This document shows positions 27,380 to 37,628 of a stretch of 64,000 nt of DNA, one piece after another (positions within the stretch are counted from its first letter, which is position 1; every line of letters starts with the position of its first letter). The notes beneath the pieces are model-generated. The model was not told where the DNA came from. It saw nothing but the letters and a program-made list of their open reading frames with translations, and did not search any database. The stretch comes from Mesoflavibacter zeaxanthinifaciens DSM 18436 (GTDB lineage Bacteria > Bacteroidota > Bacteroidia > Flavobacteriales > Flavobacteriaceae), in contig NZ_AULQ01000008.1 of NCBI RefSeq assembly GCF_000422365.1, positions 124,001-188,000 on the forward strand, written 5' to 3'. The translations under genes and the position numbers were made by a program.

Positions 27380-28351
27380 ATGAGTAAGGTAAAATATTAT
27401 TATGATTCTGAAACGCTTTCATATAAAAAAATAGAGCGTAAAAAAAGACGTACATTTAAGTTCATCTTATTGTTTCTTTTAGCTAGTGTTTTATTTAGCT
27501 TTTTGCTTGTTTTTATAGCCGGTCATTACATAGAATCTCCTAAAGAAAAAGCATTAAAACGCGAGTTGGCAAACTTAGAATTTCAATACGAATTGTTGAA
27601 TAAAAAAATGAGTCAAGCCGAAACTGTTTTAGCAAACATCGAAGAGCGAGACAATACCATTTACAGATTATATTTTGAGGCCAATCCAATACCAGAAGAA
27701 CAACGCAAAGCTGGTTTTGGTGGTGTTAACCGTTATAAAAAATTAGAAGGTTTTGATAATTCTGAATTAATTATAAATAGCAACAAGCGTATTGATAAAC
27801 TTTTAAAACGCATTGTAGTGCAATCTAAATCTTTAGATGAAATTGCTGTTTTAGCAGAAGAAAAAGAAAAACTATTAACATCTATACCGGCAATACAACC
27901 AGTTAATAATAAAGATTTAACCAGAATGGCTTCTGGTTACGGTATGCGTTCTGACCCATTTACTAAACAACGTAAAATGCATTGGGGAATGGATTTTACT
28001 GCACCAAGAGGTACACCTGTTTATGCTTCTGGAGATGGTGTTGTGGTAAGAGCAGACAGTAATAGTTCTGGTTACGGAAAACATATTAGAATAGACCATG
28101 GTTATGGTTATGTTAGCTTATACGCACATCTTTACAAGTATAATGTGCAAAAAAACCAAAAAGTAAAACGCGGAGATTTAATTGGTTTTGTAGGTAGTAC
28201 TGGTCGTAGTGAAGCACCTCATTTACATTATGAAATCTTTAAAGATGACCAACGTATTAACCCAATAAACTTCTACTACGGTAGTTTAACTCCTGAAGAG
28301 TTCAGCAAATTATTAGAACGTGCATCTTTAGAAAACCAATCTTTAGACTAA
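27380..28351 (+). CDS. M23 family metallopeptidase, membrane-anchored
   Basis: 323 residues: a basic cytoplasmic N-terminus, a membrane helix at ~30-50 (ILLFLLASVLFSFLLVFIAG), a coiled coil at ~55-90, and a C-terminal LytM domain at ~190-300. The zinc motif MHWGMDFTAPRGTPVYA and the HxH in GRSEAPHLHYEI are intact, so it is a likely active peptidoglycan endopeptidase. Its stop overlaps the MerR ATG by one base. Confidence 0.93.
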   Translation: MSKVKYYYDSETLSYKKIERKKRRTFKFILLFLLASVLFSFLLVFIAGHYIESPKEKALKRELANLEFQYELLNKKMSQAETVLANIEERDNTIYRLYFEANPIPEEQRKAGFGGVNRYKKLEGFDNSELIINSNKRIDKLLKRIVVQSKSLDEIAVLAEEKEKLLTSIPAIQPVNNKDLTRMASGYGMRSDPFTKQRKMHWGMDFTAPRGTPVYASGDGVVVRADSNSSGYGKHIRIDHGYGYVSLYAHLYKYNVQKNQKVKRGDLIGFVGSTGRSEAPHLHYEIFKDDQRINPINFYYGSLTPEEFSKLLERASLENQSLD

Positions 28352-28680
28352 TGATAATTGATTTACCTGAAAAAAGATATTATTCTATTGGTGAAGTCGC
28401 CAAAGCATTTGATGTAAACACGTCTTTAATACGTTTTTGGGAAAAAGAATTTGAAGTTTTAAAACCCAAAAAAAACGCTAAAGGCAATCGAAAATTCACA
28501 CCAGAAGACGTTAAAAATTTACAGCTTATTTATCATTTGGTAAAAGAACGCGGGTTTACTTTGGAAGGAGCAAAAATCCATTTAAAAGAAGAAAAGAAAA
28601 AAACACTAGATAATTTTGAAATAATCGCTAAATTAGAAAGTGTAAAAAACCAACTTATAAAACTAAAAGAACAACTTTAA
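28351..28680 (+). CDS. MerR family transcriptional regulator
   Basis: 109 residues. The winged helix YYSIGEVAKAFDVNTSLIRFWEKEF is at ~9-33, with a wing around NRKFTPEDV and a short helical C-terminus for dimerisation. No effector domain or Cys cluster, so the signal is unknown. Overlaps the peptidase gene by one base; in Flavobacteriia this pair commonly precedes lemA. Confidence 0.9.
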   Translation: MIIDLPEKRYYSIGEVAKAFDVNTSLIRFWEKEFEVLKPKKNAKGNRKFTPEDVKNLQLIYHLVKERGFTLEGAKIHLKEEKKKTLDNFEIIAKLESVKNQLIKLKEQL

Positions 28681-28692
28681 AACCAACATATC

Positions 28693-29277
28693 ATGAAAAA
28701 ATGGCTTGTACCAATTATCTTAATTGCACTAGCAGTTATTTTTGGAGTAAGAGTATATAACTCGACAATAGGATTAGAAGAAAATGTAGAAGAAGCATGG
28801 TCTAAGGTAGAAAGCTCTTACCAAAGACGTAGCGACCTAATTGGCAACCTTGTAAAAACAGTGCAAGGCGCAGCAGATTTTGAAAAAAGTACATTAGAGT
28901 CTGTAATTAATGCCAGAGCTAAAGCAACATCTATAAATATAGACCCAACAAATATTACTCCAGAACAGTTACAACAATTCAATCAAGCACAAAGCGGTTT
29001 AAGCAGTGCTTTATCTAGATTATTAGTAACTGTAGAACGTTATCCAGACTTAAAGGCTAATCAAAATTTTTTAGAACTTCAAAGTCAATTAGAAGGTACC
29101 GAAAATAGAATTAATGTAGCAAGAGATAGGTTTAATGAAACGGTAAAACCTTATAATAAACATATAAGAACTTTCCCTAACAATCTACTTGCTGGTATTT
29201 TTGGTTTTGAGAAAAAAGCTTATTTTGAAGCAGAAGAAGGAAGCGAAAAAGCTCCTGATGTAGAATTTGATTTTTAA
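28693..29277 (+). CDS. lemA: LemA family protein
   Basis: 194 residues: N-terminal membrane helix (LVPIILIALAVIFGVRV), then a long helical domain with the family segments VEEAWSKVESSYQRRSDLI, NARAKAT and VARDRFNETVKPYNKHIRTFP. Length and motifs are typical. The function of the family is unclear; it is genetically linked to TPM proteins here and elsewhere. Confidence 0.93.
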   Translation: MKKWLVPIILIALAVIFGVRVYNSTIGLEENVEEAWSKVESSYQRRSDLIGNLVKTVQGAADFEKSTLESVINARAKATSINIDPTNITPEQLQQFNQAQSGLSSALSRLLVTVERYPDLKANQNFLELQSQLEGTENRINVARDRFNETVKPYNKHIRTFPNNLLAGIFGFEKKAYFEAEEGSEKAPDVEFDF

Positions 29278-29286
29278 TAAAACGCG

Positions 29287-29727
29287 ATGTCTTTAGACGT
29301 AGAATCTTTTTTAACCGCTAGTGAAGAACAAGACATTGTTGATGCTATTAAGTTAGCAGAAAAAAACACGTCTGGAGAAATACGAGTTCATATAGAAAAC
29401 ACTTGTAATGCACATCTTGAAGAACGTGCTTTAGAAGTGTTTTCTGTTTTAAAAATGCACAACACCAAAAACCGAAATGGTGTCTTAATTTATGTTGCTG
29501 TAGACGATCATAAATTTAGCATTTACGGTGATCAAGGTATTAACAAAGTAGTGCCTGATAACTTCTGGGACGAGACAAAAGATATCATTCAAAAGCATTT
29601 TAGAAACGGTAACTTTAAACAAGGTCTTGTTGATGGCATTATACACGCTGGCGAAGCATTAAAAGCACATTTTCCTATAGAAGATGATGACACAAATGAG
29701 TTAACCAATACGATTTCTAAAGGATGA
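29287..29727 (+). CDS. TPM domain protein, cytoplasmic
   Basis: 146 residues with no signal or membrane segment. The TPM fold is seen in EEQDIVDAIKLAEKNTSGEIRVHIE, NRNGVLIYVAVDDHKFSIYGDQGIN and GNFKQGLVDGIIHAGEAL. It lies between lemA and a membrane TPM gene, and overlaps the latter (ATGA). Role unknown. Confidence 0.85.
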   Translation: MSLDVESFLTASEEQDIVDAIKLAEKNTSGEIRVHIENTCNAHLEERALEVFSVLKMHNTKNRNGVLIYVAVDDHKFSIYGDQGINKVVPDNFWDETKDIIQKHFRNGNFKQGLVDGIIHAGEALKAHFPIEDDDTNELTNTISKG

Positions 29728-30557
29728 AAATAAGTAAACAGTTTATAAAAAACAGTGTATTTATTTTAGCACTATTATCGTTTAGTTTTGGATTTGCTCA
29801 GTTTGAAATCCCTAAAAAACCAGATTTTCAAACTAGTGTTTACGATTACGTAAACTTATTATCTGCATCAGAAAAAAACACACTAGAAAACAAACTAGTT
29901 AAATACTCTGATAGTACTTCTACACAAATTGTTGTTGCAATAATTGCATCTACAAAAGGTGAATATATTAATTATTTAGCGACAGAATGGGCGCATAAAT
30001 GGGGAATTGGTCAAGCTAAAGAAGATAATGGTATATTTATTTTATTAGCCAGAGATGACCGTAAAATAATGATTGCAACGGGTTACGGCGTAGAGCACTT
30101 ATTAACCGATGCAATGTCACGCAGAATTATAGAGCGAGACATAATCCCTTATTTTAAACGTAATGATTATTATGGCGGTTTAAATCGTGGTGCAGATGCT
30201 ATTTTTGAAGTCTTAAAAGGTGAATATCAAGGCACAAGAAAAAGTTCTGGTGGTGGTTTTCCTGTTGGTGTCATTTTCTTTTTGATTATCATCTTTATAA
30301 TTATCCTTATTTCTATATCAAAACACAAACGTAATGGTGGTGATGGCGATCATTTTGGTGGTGGCGGAAATAGCACACGCGACATCTTAGAAGCCATTAT
30401 TTTAAGCAATTCTGGTCGTGGTGGCTACAGACGTAGCTCTGGTGGATTTGGTGGTGGATTTGGAGGATCTTCTGGTGGTGGATTTGGTTCTGGTGGCTTT
30501 GGCGGCGGTTTTGGTGGCGGCGGTTTTGGCGGCGGTGGCGCTTCTGGTGGTTGGTAG
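29724..30557 (+). CDS. TPM domain membrane protein with Gly/Ser-rich tail (YgcG-like)
   Basis: 277 residues: a signal sequence ending near FGFAQ, the TPM domain at ~40-165 (VYDYVNLLSASEKNTLE, NGIFILLARDDRKIMIATGYG), a membrane helix at ~178-195 (VGVIFFLIIIFIIILIS), and a low-complexity tail of Gly-Gly-Phe and Ser repeats from ~208. The overall plan is that of YgcG. The tail is encoded by a GGT/GGC-rich stretch that also gives long spurious frames on both strands. Confidence 0.88.
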   Translation: MKISKQFIKNSVFILALLSFSFGFAQFEIPKKPDFQTSVYDYVNLLSASEKNTLENKLVKYSDSTSTQIVVAIIASTKGEYINYLATEWAHKWGIGQAKEDNGIFILLARDDRKIMIATGYGVEHLLTDAMSRRIIERDIIPYFKRNDYYGGLNRGADAIFEVLKGEYQGTRKSSGGGFPVGVIFFLIIIFIIILISISKHKRNGGDGDHFGGGGNSTRDILEAIILSNSGRGGYRRSSGGFGGGFGGSSGGGFGSGGFGGGFGGGGFGGGGASGGW

Positions 30558-30649
30558 TAAGGTTTACAGTCGCGATCGTATTTTTAGTTTCATTAGCAGA
30601 CAACAAATTCAACTTCAACTAGTTCTAAATTTCAATATAAATTCTTTAG

Positions 30650-31126
30650 ATGAAATATTTCACTTTTGTATTAGCCTTCGTTTTTTGTATTTCTTGTAAA
30701 ACAAAACCTCAGCAAACCTTAAAACATAATCAAGCAGTTATTCAAGATTATGCTAATGTATTTTCTACAGTAGAAGAGGATTCGCTTACTAATTTCATTT
30801 TAAATTATGAAAAATTAACTACTAATGAAATTTGTGTAATGACCATAGATTCTTTACCCGCAAATACAAAAGCACTTAGACATGCAACAAATATTGCTCA
30901 AAACTTAGGTATAGGAAAAGCAGATAAAAACAATGGTCTATTACTTTTAATTGCTAAAAGTGATAGACAAGTTGCTTTTGCTACGGGTTATGGTACAGAA
31001 TTGATTTTAACCGATAGTGTTTGTTATCATTTAATTGAATCTACACTAATACCGAATTTTAAAAATACACTGTATTATAATGGTGTAAGGCAAGTGTTAG
31101 ATTCGGTTAAGACTAAATGGTATTAA
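30650..31126 (+). CDS. TPM domain lipoprotein
   Basis: 158 residues with a lipoprotein signal (AFVFCISCKTK, lipobox ISC). One TPM domain follows: DYANVFSTVEEDSL and NGLLLLIAKSDRQVAFATGYG. It is the third TPM gene in a row and looks like a duplicated copy of its neighbour without the membrane helix and glycine tail. Confidence 0.82.
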   Translation: MKYFTFVLAFVFCISCKTKPQQTLKHNQAVIQDYANVFSTVEEDSLTNFILNYEKLTTNEICVMTIDSLPANTKALRHATNIAQNLGIGKADKNNGLLLLIAKSDRQVAFATGYGTELILTDSVCYHLIESTLIPNFKNTLYYNGVRQVLDSVKTKWY

Positions 31127-31207
31127 TTAGATAAACTAAATAGTTTATTTAAAAATCATATTTCTTCACTTTCATTTTTAATTAAAATAACAAAGAATGA
31201 AGATGAG

Positions 31208-31262
31208 TATTCTCTTAAAGAGCTTTCTCGTCGCTCATTCTTCGCTCTGTCGAAATGACATT
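31208..31262. repeat. Partial copy of the TCGA-type dispersed repeat
   Basis: TCTCGTCGCTC...CTGTCGAAATGACA has the TCGAAATGAC end found also at 4570-4582. The other arm is degenerate. It lies between the TPM lipoprotein gene and the convergent outer-membrane protein gene. Confidence 0.5.
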
Positions 31263-31284
31263 TATTAACGCTAAATAAATGACA

Positions 31285-34068
31285 TTAATCTATAAAATAC
31301 ATACTGCTATCTCCACTTTCTCCTTTTGGACCTAGGCTGTTAAACTTCCAACTAAAGTTAAGCATAAAATATTGCCTTAAAACGGTACTTTGCGTGTCTT
31401 CTATATAATCTAAAGTTGCGGTACGTCTTGCGTTGGTGTTTTGGTTTAATAAATCGTAAACTTTTAAGGTTAGCAATCCTTTGTCATTTAAAACAGAATA
31501 AGACACACTTGCATTCCAGAACCAAGCATCTTTTTGAAATCCTTCGGCAACATTTGGATTGTAATTATATGCTATATCGTTTCGCCATTCAAAACCTTTA
31601 GGTAAGAAAAATGCAGTATTTAAATCTAAATTATGAGATGTAAAATTTCTGTCTTCAAATGCATCAATATCGTATTTATTATTTGTTAGCGATATACGGT
31701 AACGTGGTCTAAATTCAAACACATTATTATGGATGTAATCAAACCCTAAGTTTGGATTAAAGCCCAATCTTTTACTAGAATATTGTACATTGTTATTATA
31801 GTTTATGTTTTCAGAAAAATTTCCCCACATACCTACTCTAGCTCTAAAACTTCTTAAAGAATCTATTTTGAATTTCTTTCTGAAACTACCTCCAAAATAT
31901 CCGTTTTTGTTACCATTTACATTATCGTAAGTTGTTATTCTTGTTAAAGTTTCTGGATCAATGGTTGTTCTTGATACTACAGCATCATTAGTTATTGTAA
32001 AATTAGAATAGAAAAAGAAACCTGTTTTTTCTTGCCAATTAAACGAGTTAAAGTTAGCGTAAACACTATGAGAGTTTGTAGGACTTAAGTTTGGGTTACC
32101 TATTACTGTGTTTAAAGGATTAGAAACATCTTCAAAAGCTTGAAGTTGTCTTAGTGCCGGCGGTCTGTTACTTAAGTTATAACTAACATATACTGTCGAG
32201 TTTTTACTAAAACTATATCTAAAGCTAGAGTTAAGCTCTACAGCTTTAAAGTCTCTTTCTACGTTAAACTGCGGTCTTAAACCATCGTTATTTTTTAAGG
32301 TTCTTGCTACATAATCTGCACCAAATCTTGCAAACCATTTTTCTTTTCTAATACTTAACTCTATACCTGGTGAGTTTCTTGTATCTGTATACTCAAAGTC
32401 TGTACTTAATGCTAGATTAAAATCATCATAAGCATTTGTAGCGTTATTAAAATCGAATGTACTCTGCTTATTTTCATCTTTATTATTTTGATATTGATAA
32501 CCAAACTTCACAAAGATTTCTTTTGCTTTTATTGGTAATCTATACTCTAAGTCTGCTCTTAAATTTGTACTATTATTATCGCCATCTGTAAATTGATCTC
32601 TAACAATAGTTTCTGGGTTTGTTCCAAAAACTTCAGCAACTGAGTTTATGTAGTCATCACTTTCGTTATTGTTTATACTATTATCTAAATTTAATCTTAA
32701 AAACGCACCTTTGTTTCCAAACTTTTTGGTTGCACTAATTTCGTTTGTAAAATTATTTGCTTGATTTTCTACAAAGGAGTTTAATGATGATTGGTTTGTC
32801 AGTACTTGGTCTTCGTCTAAAGTTTCGTCGTTACTTACGTAATCTGTGTTAGTTTTGGTGAAAGAAAAACGAGGTCTAACGTTAATCATAAACGTAGTGT
32901 CTATTTCAATTTCAAAATCTGCATTTGCGGTATGCGAATTAGATTCGCTTACAGATCTTGATCTAGAGTTTGTAAAAAACCTAGAGTCTGAAAGAATAGT
33001 TTCTCTTTGAGAGTTAGATTCATTTTCTGAGCTGCTTCCTGAGTAAAAATAATCTGCAGATGCTTCTAATGCTTTGCCATAATTATCTGCAAAATTTGCT
33101 CCTGCTAATTTTGAGGTCGTTATACCTTGTCCGCCTCCAAATTGTCTTCCGTTAATACTAAAAGAGCCATTACTGTTCCATGATGTACTACCGCCACTTC
33201 CAAACATTTTTTCTATTTCTCCAAAACTAAATCCTGGAGAGTTAATGTTGTTTCCACCTACTAACGCACTAAACCTTTGGTCATTATTAAAATGATTAAA
33301 CATACCTGCAAATTCGTAGCGTTTGTCTGTTCCTGCTCCTGCTGCAACACGACCAAAGACACCCTTATTGTTTTCTTCTTTTATAGTAAGATTTATGGTT
33401 TTATTTTCGGCATCACCTTCTTCTCCTGTAAAAGCTTCACTTTTAGTTTTTGTATCTACAACTTGAATTTTCTCTATAATTTCTTTCGTTAAGTTTTTTG
33501 TTGTGATTGACGGGTCATTACCAAAAAACGGCTTACCGTTTACTAGTATTTGGTTTACTTCTTTTCCGTTTACGGTAATTTTTCCTTCTTCATCTACTTC
33601 TACACCTGGTAATTGTTTTAGCAAATCTTCTACTGTTGCGTCTTTTTTGGTTTTAAAAGACTTTACATTAAACTCTAAAGTATCTTTTTTAATGGTTACT
33701 GGAGCTGATGTTTTAATTAAAACTTCTTCTAATGCGTTACTGCTAACTTTTAGTTTAATTTCACCTAACTCTATATTACTTTTGTTTATAGCTATCTTTT
33801 GTTTGTAAGATTGATAACCAACATAAGAAACTAGAAGGTTTAAATTTTGATCTGATGTTTTATCTTCTAATTGAAAACTTCCTTCTTTATCTGAAATAGT
33901 ATAGGAAACAAGACTACTGTCTTTTTCTCTTTCTAAATAAACAGTTGCTGCTTCTAAAGGTGTATTATCTTCTTCGGCTACAATTTTTCCTGAAATTTTA
34001 AAGTCTTTAGATTGACTAAACGAAAGTAAACTACATAAAATAGTTACTGCAAAAAGTAATTTACGCAT
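31285..34068 (-). CDS. Outer-membrane beta-barrel protein, TonB-receptor-like
   Basis: 927 residues from MRKLLFAV; the frame extends nine residues upstream, but the signal peptide (LLFAVTILCSLLSFSQ) favours ATG 34068. After the signal comes a carboxypeptidase-regulatory-like domain (DFKISGKIVAEEDNTPLEAATVYL), a plug (EDLLKQLPGVEVDEEGKITVNG, VNQILVNGKPFFG), then a long barrel rich in aromatic strands of the OMP_b-brl_3 type. Substrate unknown. No SusD-like partner is adjacent, so it is not a classical polysaccharide locus. Confidence 0.9.
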   Translation of the reverse strand: MRKLLFAVTILCSLLSFSQSKDFKISGKIVAEEDNTPLEAATVYLEREKDSSLVSYTISDKEGSFQLEDKTSDQNLNLLVSYVGYQSYKQKIAINKSNIELGEIKLKVSSNALEEVLIKTSAPVTIKKDTLEFNVKSFKTKKDATVEDLLKQLPGVEVDEEGKITVNGKEVNQILVNGKPFFGNDPSITTKNLTKEIIEKIQVVDTKTKSEAFTGEEGDAENKTINLTIKEENNKGVFGRVAAGAGTDKRYEFAGMFNHFNNDQRFSALVGGNNINSPGFSFGEIEKMFGSGGSTSWNSNGSFSINGRQFGGGQGITTSKLAGANFADNYGKALEASADYFYSGSSSENESNSQRETILSDSRFFTNSRSRSVSESNSHTANADFEIEIDTTFMINVRPRFSFTKTNTDYVSNDETLDEDQVLTNQSSLNSFVENQANNFTNEISATKKFGNKGAFLRLNLDNSINNNESDDYINSVAEVFGTNPETIVRDQFTDGDNNSTNLRADLEYRLPIKAKEIFVKFGYQYQNNKDENKQSTFDFNNATNAYDDFNLALSTDFEYTDTRNSPGIELSIRKEKWFARFGADYVARTLKNNDGLRPQFNVERDFKAVELNSSFRYSFSKNSTVYVSYNLSNRPPALRQLQAFEDVSNPLNTVIGNPNLSPTNSHSVYANFNSFNWQEKTGFFFYSNFTITNDAVVSRTTIDPETLTRITTYDNVNGNKNGYFGGSFRKKFKIDSLRSFRARVGMWGNFSENINYNNNVQYSSKRLGFNPNLGFDYIHNNVFEFRPRYRISLTNNKYDIDAFEDRNFTSHNLDLNTAFFLPKGFEWRNDIAYNYNPNVAEGFQKDAWFWNASVSYSVLNDKGLLTLKVYDLLNQNTNARRTATLDYIEDTQSTVLRQYFMLNFSWKFNSLGPKGESGDSSMYFID

Positions 34069-34184
34069 TTGGTTGTTTTTGATTGATAATAGCATGTCTA
34101 GTTAGGAATGCTAACTCTAAAAAAAACGAAAATATACTTGTTGTAGTATTTAAGCTCTTAAAATAAACTTAAAATTTAAATAAA

Positions 34185-35492
34185 TTATTTTTTTCGCATG
34201 TATACACTTACTGGTACACCTTTAAAATCGTAAATTTCTCTTAGTTTATTTTCTAAGTATCTTTTGTAAGGATCACGTACATATTGTGGTAAATTACAGA
34301 AAAATGCAAATTGTGGCTGTGGCGTTGGCAATTGCATAATGTATTTAATCTTTACAAATTTACCTTTGTAAGCTGGTGGCGGATAACTTTCTATAATTGG
34401 AAGTAACGTTTCGTTAAGCTCGCTAGTTTTTATACGTTTTGCACGGTTATTATAGACTTCTACAGCAGTTTCTATAGCTTTATATATACGTTGCTTCGTT
34501 AATGCAGAAATAAATACAATTGGTACGTCTGTAAAAGGTGCAATTTGTTCTTTTATATATTTTTCAAATTGAACGGTTGACTTATGGTCTTTTTCTACTA
34601 AATCCCATTTATTGACAAGGATTACAATTCCTTTTCTGTTACGCTCTGCTAACCAAAAGATATTTTGAACTTGTCCGTCAAATCCTCTATTTGCATCTAC
34701 CACTAATAAACACACGTCTGAATGTTCTATAGCTCTTACACTTCGCATTACAGAGTAAAACTCTAAATCTTCTTTTACTTTAGATTTTTTACGTATTCCT
34801 GCAGTATCAACTAGGTTAAATTCGAAACCAAAACGATTATATTTTGTATCAATTGCATCTCTAGTTGTTCCTGCAATATTGGTAACGATATATCTATCTT
34901 CACCGATTAAAGCATTTATAAAAGACGATTTACCAGCGTTTGGACGACCAACAACTGCAAATCTTGGTAAGATTTCTTCTCTTTCGTCTTCTTTAGGTTC
35001 TGGTAACGCTTCGACTAAAGCATCTAATAAATCACCTGTACCACTACCATTTATACTGGCAATTGTATAATAATCGCCAAGTCCTAAGCTATAAAACTCT
35101 ACAGCATCTTCGGCACGTTTTCCGTTATCAACTTTATTAACAACTAAAAACACTGGTTTTTTAACCTTACGAAGTAGTTGTGCAACATCTTCATCCATTC
35201 CTGTTACACCAGATTCTACATCTACCATAAAGATAATTGCATCTGCTTCATCAATAGCTAATTCAACTTGCTTATCGATTTCGGCTTCAAAAATATCATC
35301 ACTACCAACTACATATCCGCCTGTATCGATTAATGAAAACTCACGACCATTCCAGTCTGTTTTTCCGTAGTGTCTATCTCTAGTTACACCACTTACTGCG
35401 TCTACAATCGCTTCGCGACGTTGAATTAATCTATTAAAAAAAGTGGATTTTCCTACGTTTGGTCTTCCTACTATAGCAACAATATTACTCAT
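34185..35492 (-). CDS. der: GTPase Der (EngA)
   Basis: 435 residues with two tandem G domains: [12 protein letters not shown] and DTGG, NKVD in the first; [16 protein letters not shown] and NKWD in the second. The C-terminal KH-like domain ends with [21 protein letters not shown]. Ribosome 50S assembly factor, essential. Confidence 0.98.
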   Translation of the reverse strand: MSNIVAIVGRPNVGKSTFFNRLIQRREAIVDAVSGVTRDRHYGKTDWNGREFSLIDTGGYVVGSDDIFEAEIDKQVELAIDEADAIIFMVDVESGVTGMDEDVAQLLRKVKKPVFLVVNKVDNGKRAEDAVEFYSLGLGDYYTIASINGSGTGDLLDALVEALPEPKEDEREEILPRFAVVGRPNAGKSSFINALIGEDRYIVTNIAGTTRDAIDTKYNRFGFEFNLVDTAGIRKKSKVKEDLEFYSVMRSVRAIEHSDVCLLVVDANRGFDGQVQNIFWLAERNRKGIVILVNKWDLVEKDHKSTVQFEKYIKEQIAPFTDVPIVFISALTKQRIYKAIETAVEVYNNRAKRIKTSELNETLLPIIESYPPPAYKGKFVKIKYIMQLPTPQPQFAFFCNLPQYVRDPYKRYLENKLREIYDFKGVPVSVYMRKK

Positions 35493-35602
35493 ATCTTTAT
35501 ATTTTAATCTGCATTACATATCCTGCAAGCGAGTGCAAAGGTAGTGTTTAAACTATTTACTATTCAATAAAAAACAGTATTTTAGTTTATTATGAATTAA
35601 TT

Positions 35603-36100
35603 ATGAACGAAAATTTAAACGAAGTCATTTTAAGACCACGCTTTAAAATTGAATTAAATAAAGACAATATTTCTGTTTTAAATGCTTTTGAAGCTAAAAA
35701 AACATCTCAAAAAGAGTTTGTAGTCTCTAGAGTTGATGATCATGTTTTTATAAAATTCCCAAAAGCTAAACAACGGTTTTGGACGCCACAATTACATTTA
35801 GAAATTAACGAAACTAATGATCATAAAAGCTTACTTTATGGTCTATTTGGACCCAATCCAACGGTTTGGACTATGTTTATGTTTTTTCATTTTGCAGTTG
35901 CTGGTTTTTTTATTGCATTTGCCATATGGGCATATTCTAATTATGCTTTAAAAACCGATTACTACCTACAAATTTGGGGTATGATTTTAATGATTATTTT
36001 GTGGTTTGTACTGTACTTTGCTGGTAGTTTTAGTAAAAACGCTAATCAAGATGAAATGACACAACTTTACACATTTATGAGTGATGTTTTAGATGAATAA
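35603..36100 (+). CDS. Two-helix membrane protein, conserved hypothetical
   Basis: 165 residues: a soluble N-terminal half and two hydrophobic helices at ~96-116 and ~124-144. No family recognised. It sits between der and era, read in the opposite direction from both. Length, codon use and position support a real gene. Confidence 0.7.
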   Translation: MNENLNEVILRPRFKIELNKDNISVLNAFEAKKTSQKEFVVSRVDDHVFIKFPKAKQRFWTPQLHLEINETNDHKSLLYGLFGPNPTVWTMFMFFHFAVAGFFIAFAIWAYSNYALKTDYYLQIWGMILMIILWFVLYFAGSFSKNANQDEMTQLYTFMSDVLDE

Positions 36101-36101
36101 T

Positions 36102-36986
36102 CTACTTTTGATTATACCCAAAACGTTTAAGTTGTCTTTGGTCACTTCTCCAATTTTTGTTCACTTTTACATAAAGTTCTAAATGTACTTGCTTGCCAAA
36201 AAATTTCTCTAAGTCCTTTCTTGCTTCTACACCTACTTTTTTTAAGGCGCTACCTTTATGACCGATTATTATTCCTTTTTGAGTTTCGCGCTCTACCATA
36301 ATTACAGATCGCATACGGATTATGTTTTCTTCTTCAAAAAACTCTTCTGTATCAACTTCTACTGCGTAAGGAATTTCTTTTTTATAGTTTAGAAGAATTT
36401 TTTCACGAATGTTTTCATTTACAAAAAAACGTTCTGGCTTATCGGTTAATTGATCTTTTGGATAAAATGCTGGACTTTCTGGAAGCAGTTCGATAATTTT
36501 CTCAAAAACTTCTTTTACGTTAAAACCTTCTAATGCAGAAATTGGATAAATTAAAGCATTTGGTACTTTTTCTGACCAAAGTTTAACTTGCTCTTCTAAT
36601 TGGTCTTGATTTGAAATATCAATTTTATTGATTAATAATAATACAGGAATTTTGGAATTGGTTATTTTTTTAAAAAAGGCTTCGTCTTTTAATTCCTTCT
36701 CGCCTATTTCTACCATGTACACTAAAACGTCTGCATCTTCAAAAGCAGATTTCACAAAATCCATCATAGAAGATTGCAGCTCGTAAGCTGGTTTTATAAT
36801 TCCTGGTGTATCACTTAATACTACTTGAAAATTTTCACCATTTACAATTCCTAAAATACGGTGTCTTGTTGTTTGCGCTTTAGAGGTGATAATGGATAGT
36901 TTTTCTCCTACAAAAGCATTCATTAACGTAGATTTACCTACATTAGGATTACCAATTATATTTACAAAACCTGCTTTATGACTCAT
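36102..36986 (-). CDS. era: GTPase Era
   Basis: 294 residues: G1 GNPNVGKSTLMN, effector region SKAQTTRHRILGI, DTPG and NKID, then a KH domain with GIIIGHKGSALKKVG. Binds 16S rRNA in 30S maturation. Standard length. Confidence 0.98.
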   Translation of the reverse strand: MSHKAGFVNIIGNPNVGKSTLMNAFVGEKLSIITSKAQTTRHRILGIVNGENFQVVLSDTPGIIKPAYELQSSMMDFVKSAFEDADVLVYMVEIGEKELKDEAFFKKITNSKIPVLLLINKIDISNQDQLEEQVKLWSEKVPNALIYPISALEGFNVKEVFEKIIELLPESPAFYPKDQLTDKPERFFVNENIREKILLNYKKEIPYAVEVDTEEFFEEENIIRMRSVIMVERETQKGIIIGHKGSALKKVGVEARKDLEKFFGKQVHLELYVKVNKNWRSDQRQLKRFGYNQK

Positions 36987-37014
36987 GTGTAATTATTATT
37001 TTAAAAGTGCAAAG

Positions 37015-37473
37015 TTACGACCTTGGTTTGTTTATTCCTCTATCATACATCACAATACTTCCTGCAACCGATACATTTAAGCTTAATTGCGACTTAAATT
37101 TAACTAAAAAATGGCTTTTTTCTATTGCTGCGTTTGATAATCCGTGATCTTCTGCTCCTAACAAATAAACACAGCGTCTTGGGTGATGGAAGGTCTCTAA
37201 AGATTCTGCTTCTTCAGTTAATTCTACACCAACTAATCTTGCCCCTTTAGGTAAGTTTTTATAAAACTCTTCAAAATTTTCATAATGAAAATAAGGCATA
37301 GATTTTACAGCATTATGCGTATCGCAAGCTTGTTTGGCGTAACGATTACCTATTGTAAAAATAAAACTTGCTCCTAAATTTTGGGCAGATCGCCATAATA
37401 CACCAAGGTTTTCTGGTGTTTTTCCGTTAAGGATCCCGATACCAAAAAATTCATTTTCAAAATTATCAATCAT
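37015..37473 (-). CDS. RNA 2'-O-methyltransferase, SpoU/TrmH family
   Basis: 152 residues, SPOUT knot only. Motif 1 is in PENLGVLWRSAQNLGASFIF, motif 2 in CVYLLGAEDHGLSN and motif 3 in LNVSVAGSIVMYDR. Without an N-terminal RNA-binding domain it resembles TrmL- or small TrmH-like enzymes; the target RNA is uncertain. Upstream of era on the same strand with 28 bp between. Confidence 0.88.
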   Translation of the reverse strand: MIDNFENEFFGIGILNGKTPENLGVLWRSAQNLGASFIFTIGNRYAKQACDTHNAVKSMPYFHYENFEEFYKNLPKGARLVGVELTEEAESLETFHHPRRCVYLLGAEDHGLSNAAIEKSHFLVKFKSQLSLNVSVAGSIVMYDRGINKPRS

Positions 37474-37628
37474 ACTACAAAAGTAGCTTTTTTATTAGCA
37501 ACATTTAAAGCTATCTAAAAGGTAAATTTAACTTAAAAGTATTCGATTTTTTTTAAAAGAAAGCCAATAATTTAGAATTAAATATTGCAAATCAAATTGA
37601 AGGTAATTATCATTAAAAACCTCAGGTT

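Noticed and set aside
30397-30699. Overlapping frames rich in Gln/His and in Val/Leu/Ala on both strands
   Set aside because: They are shadows of the GGT/GGC-rich tail of the TPM membrane protein, with typical low-complexity translation.
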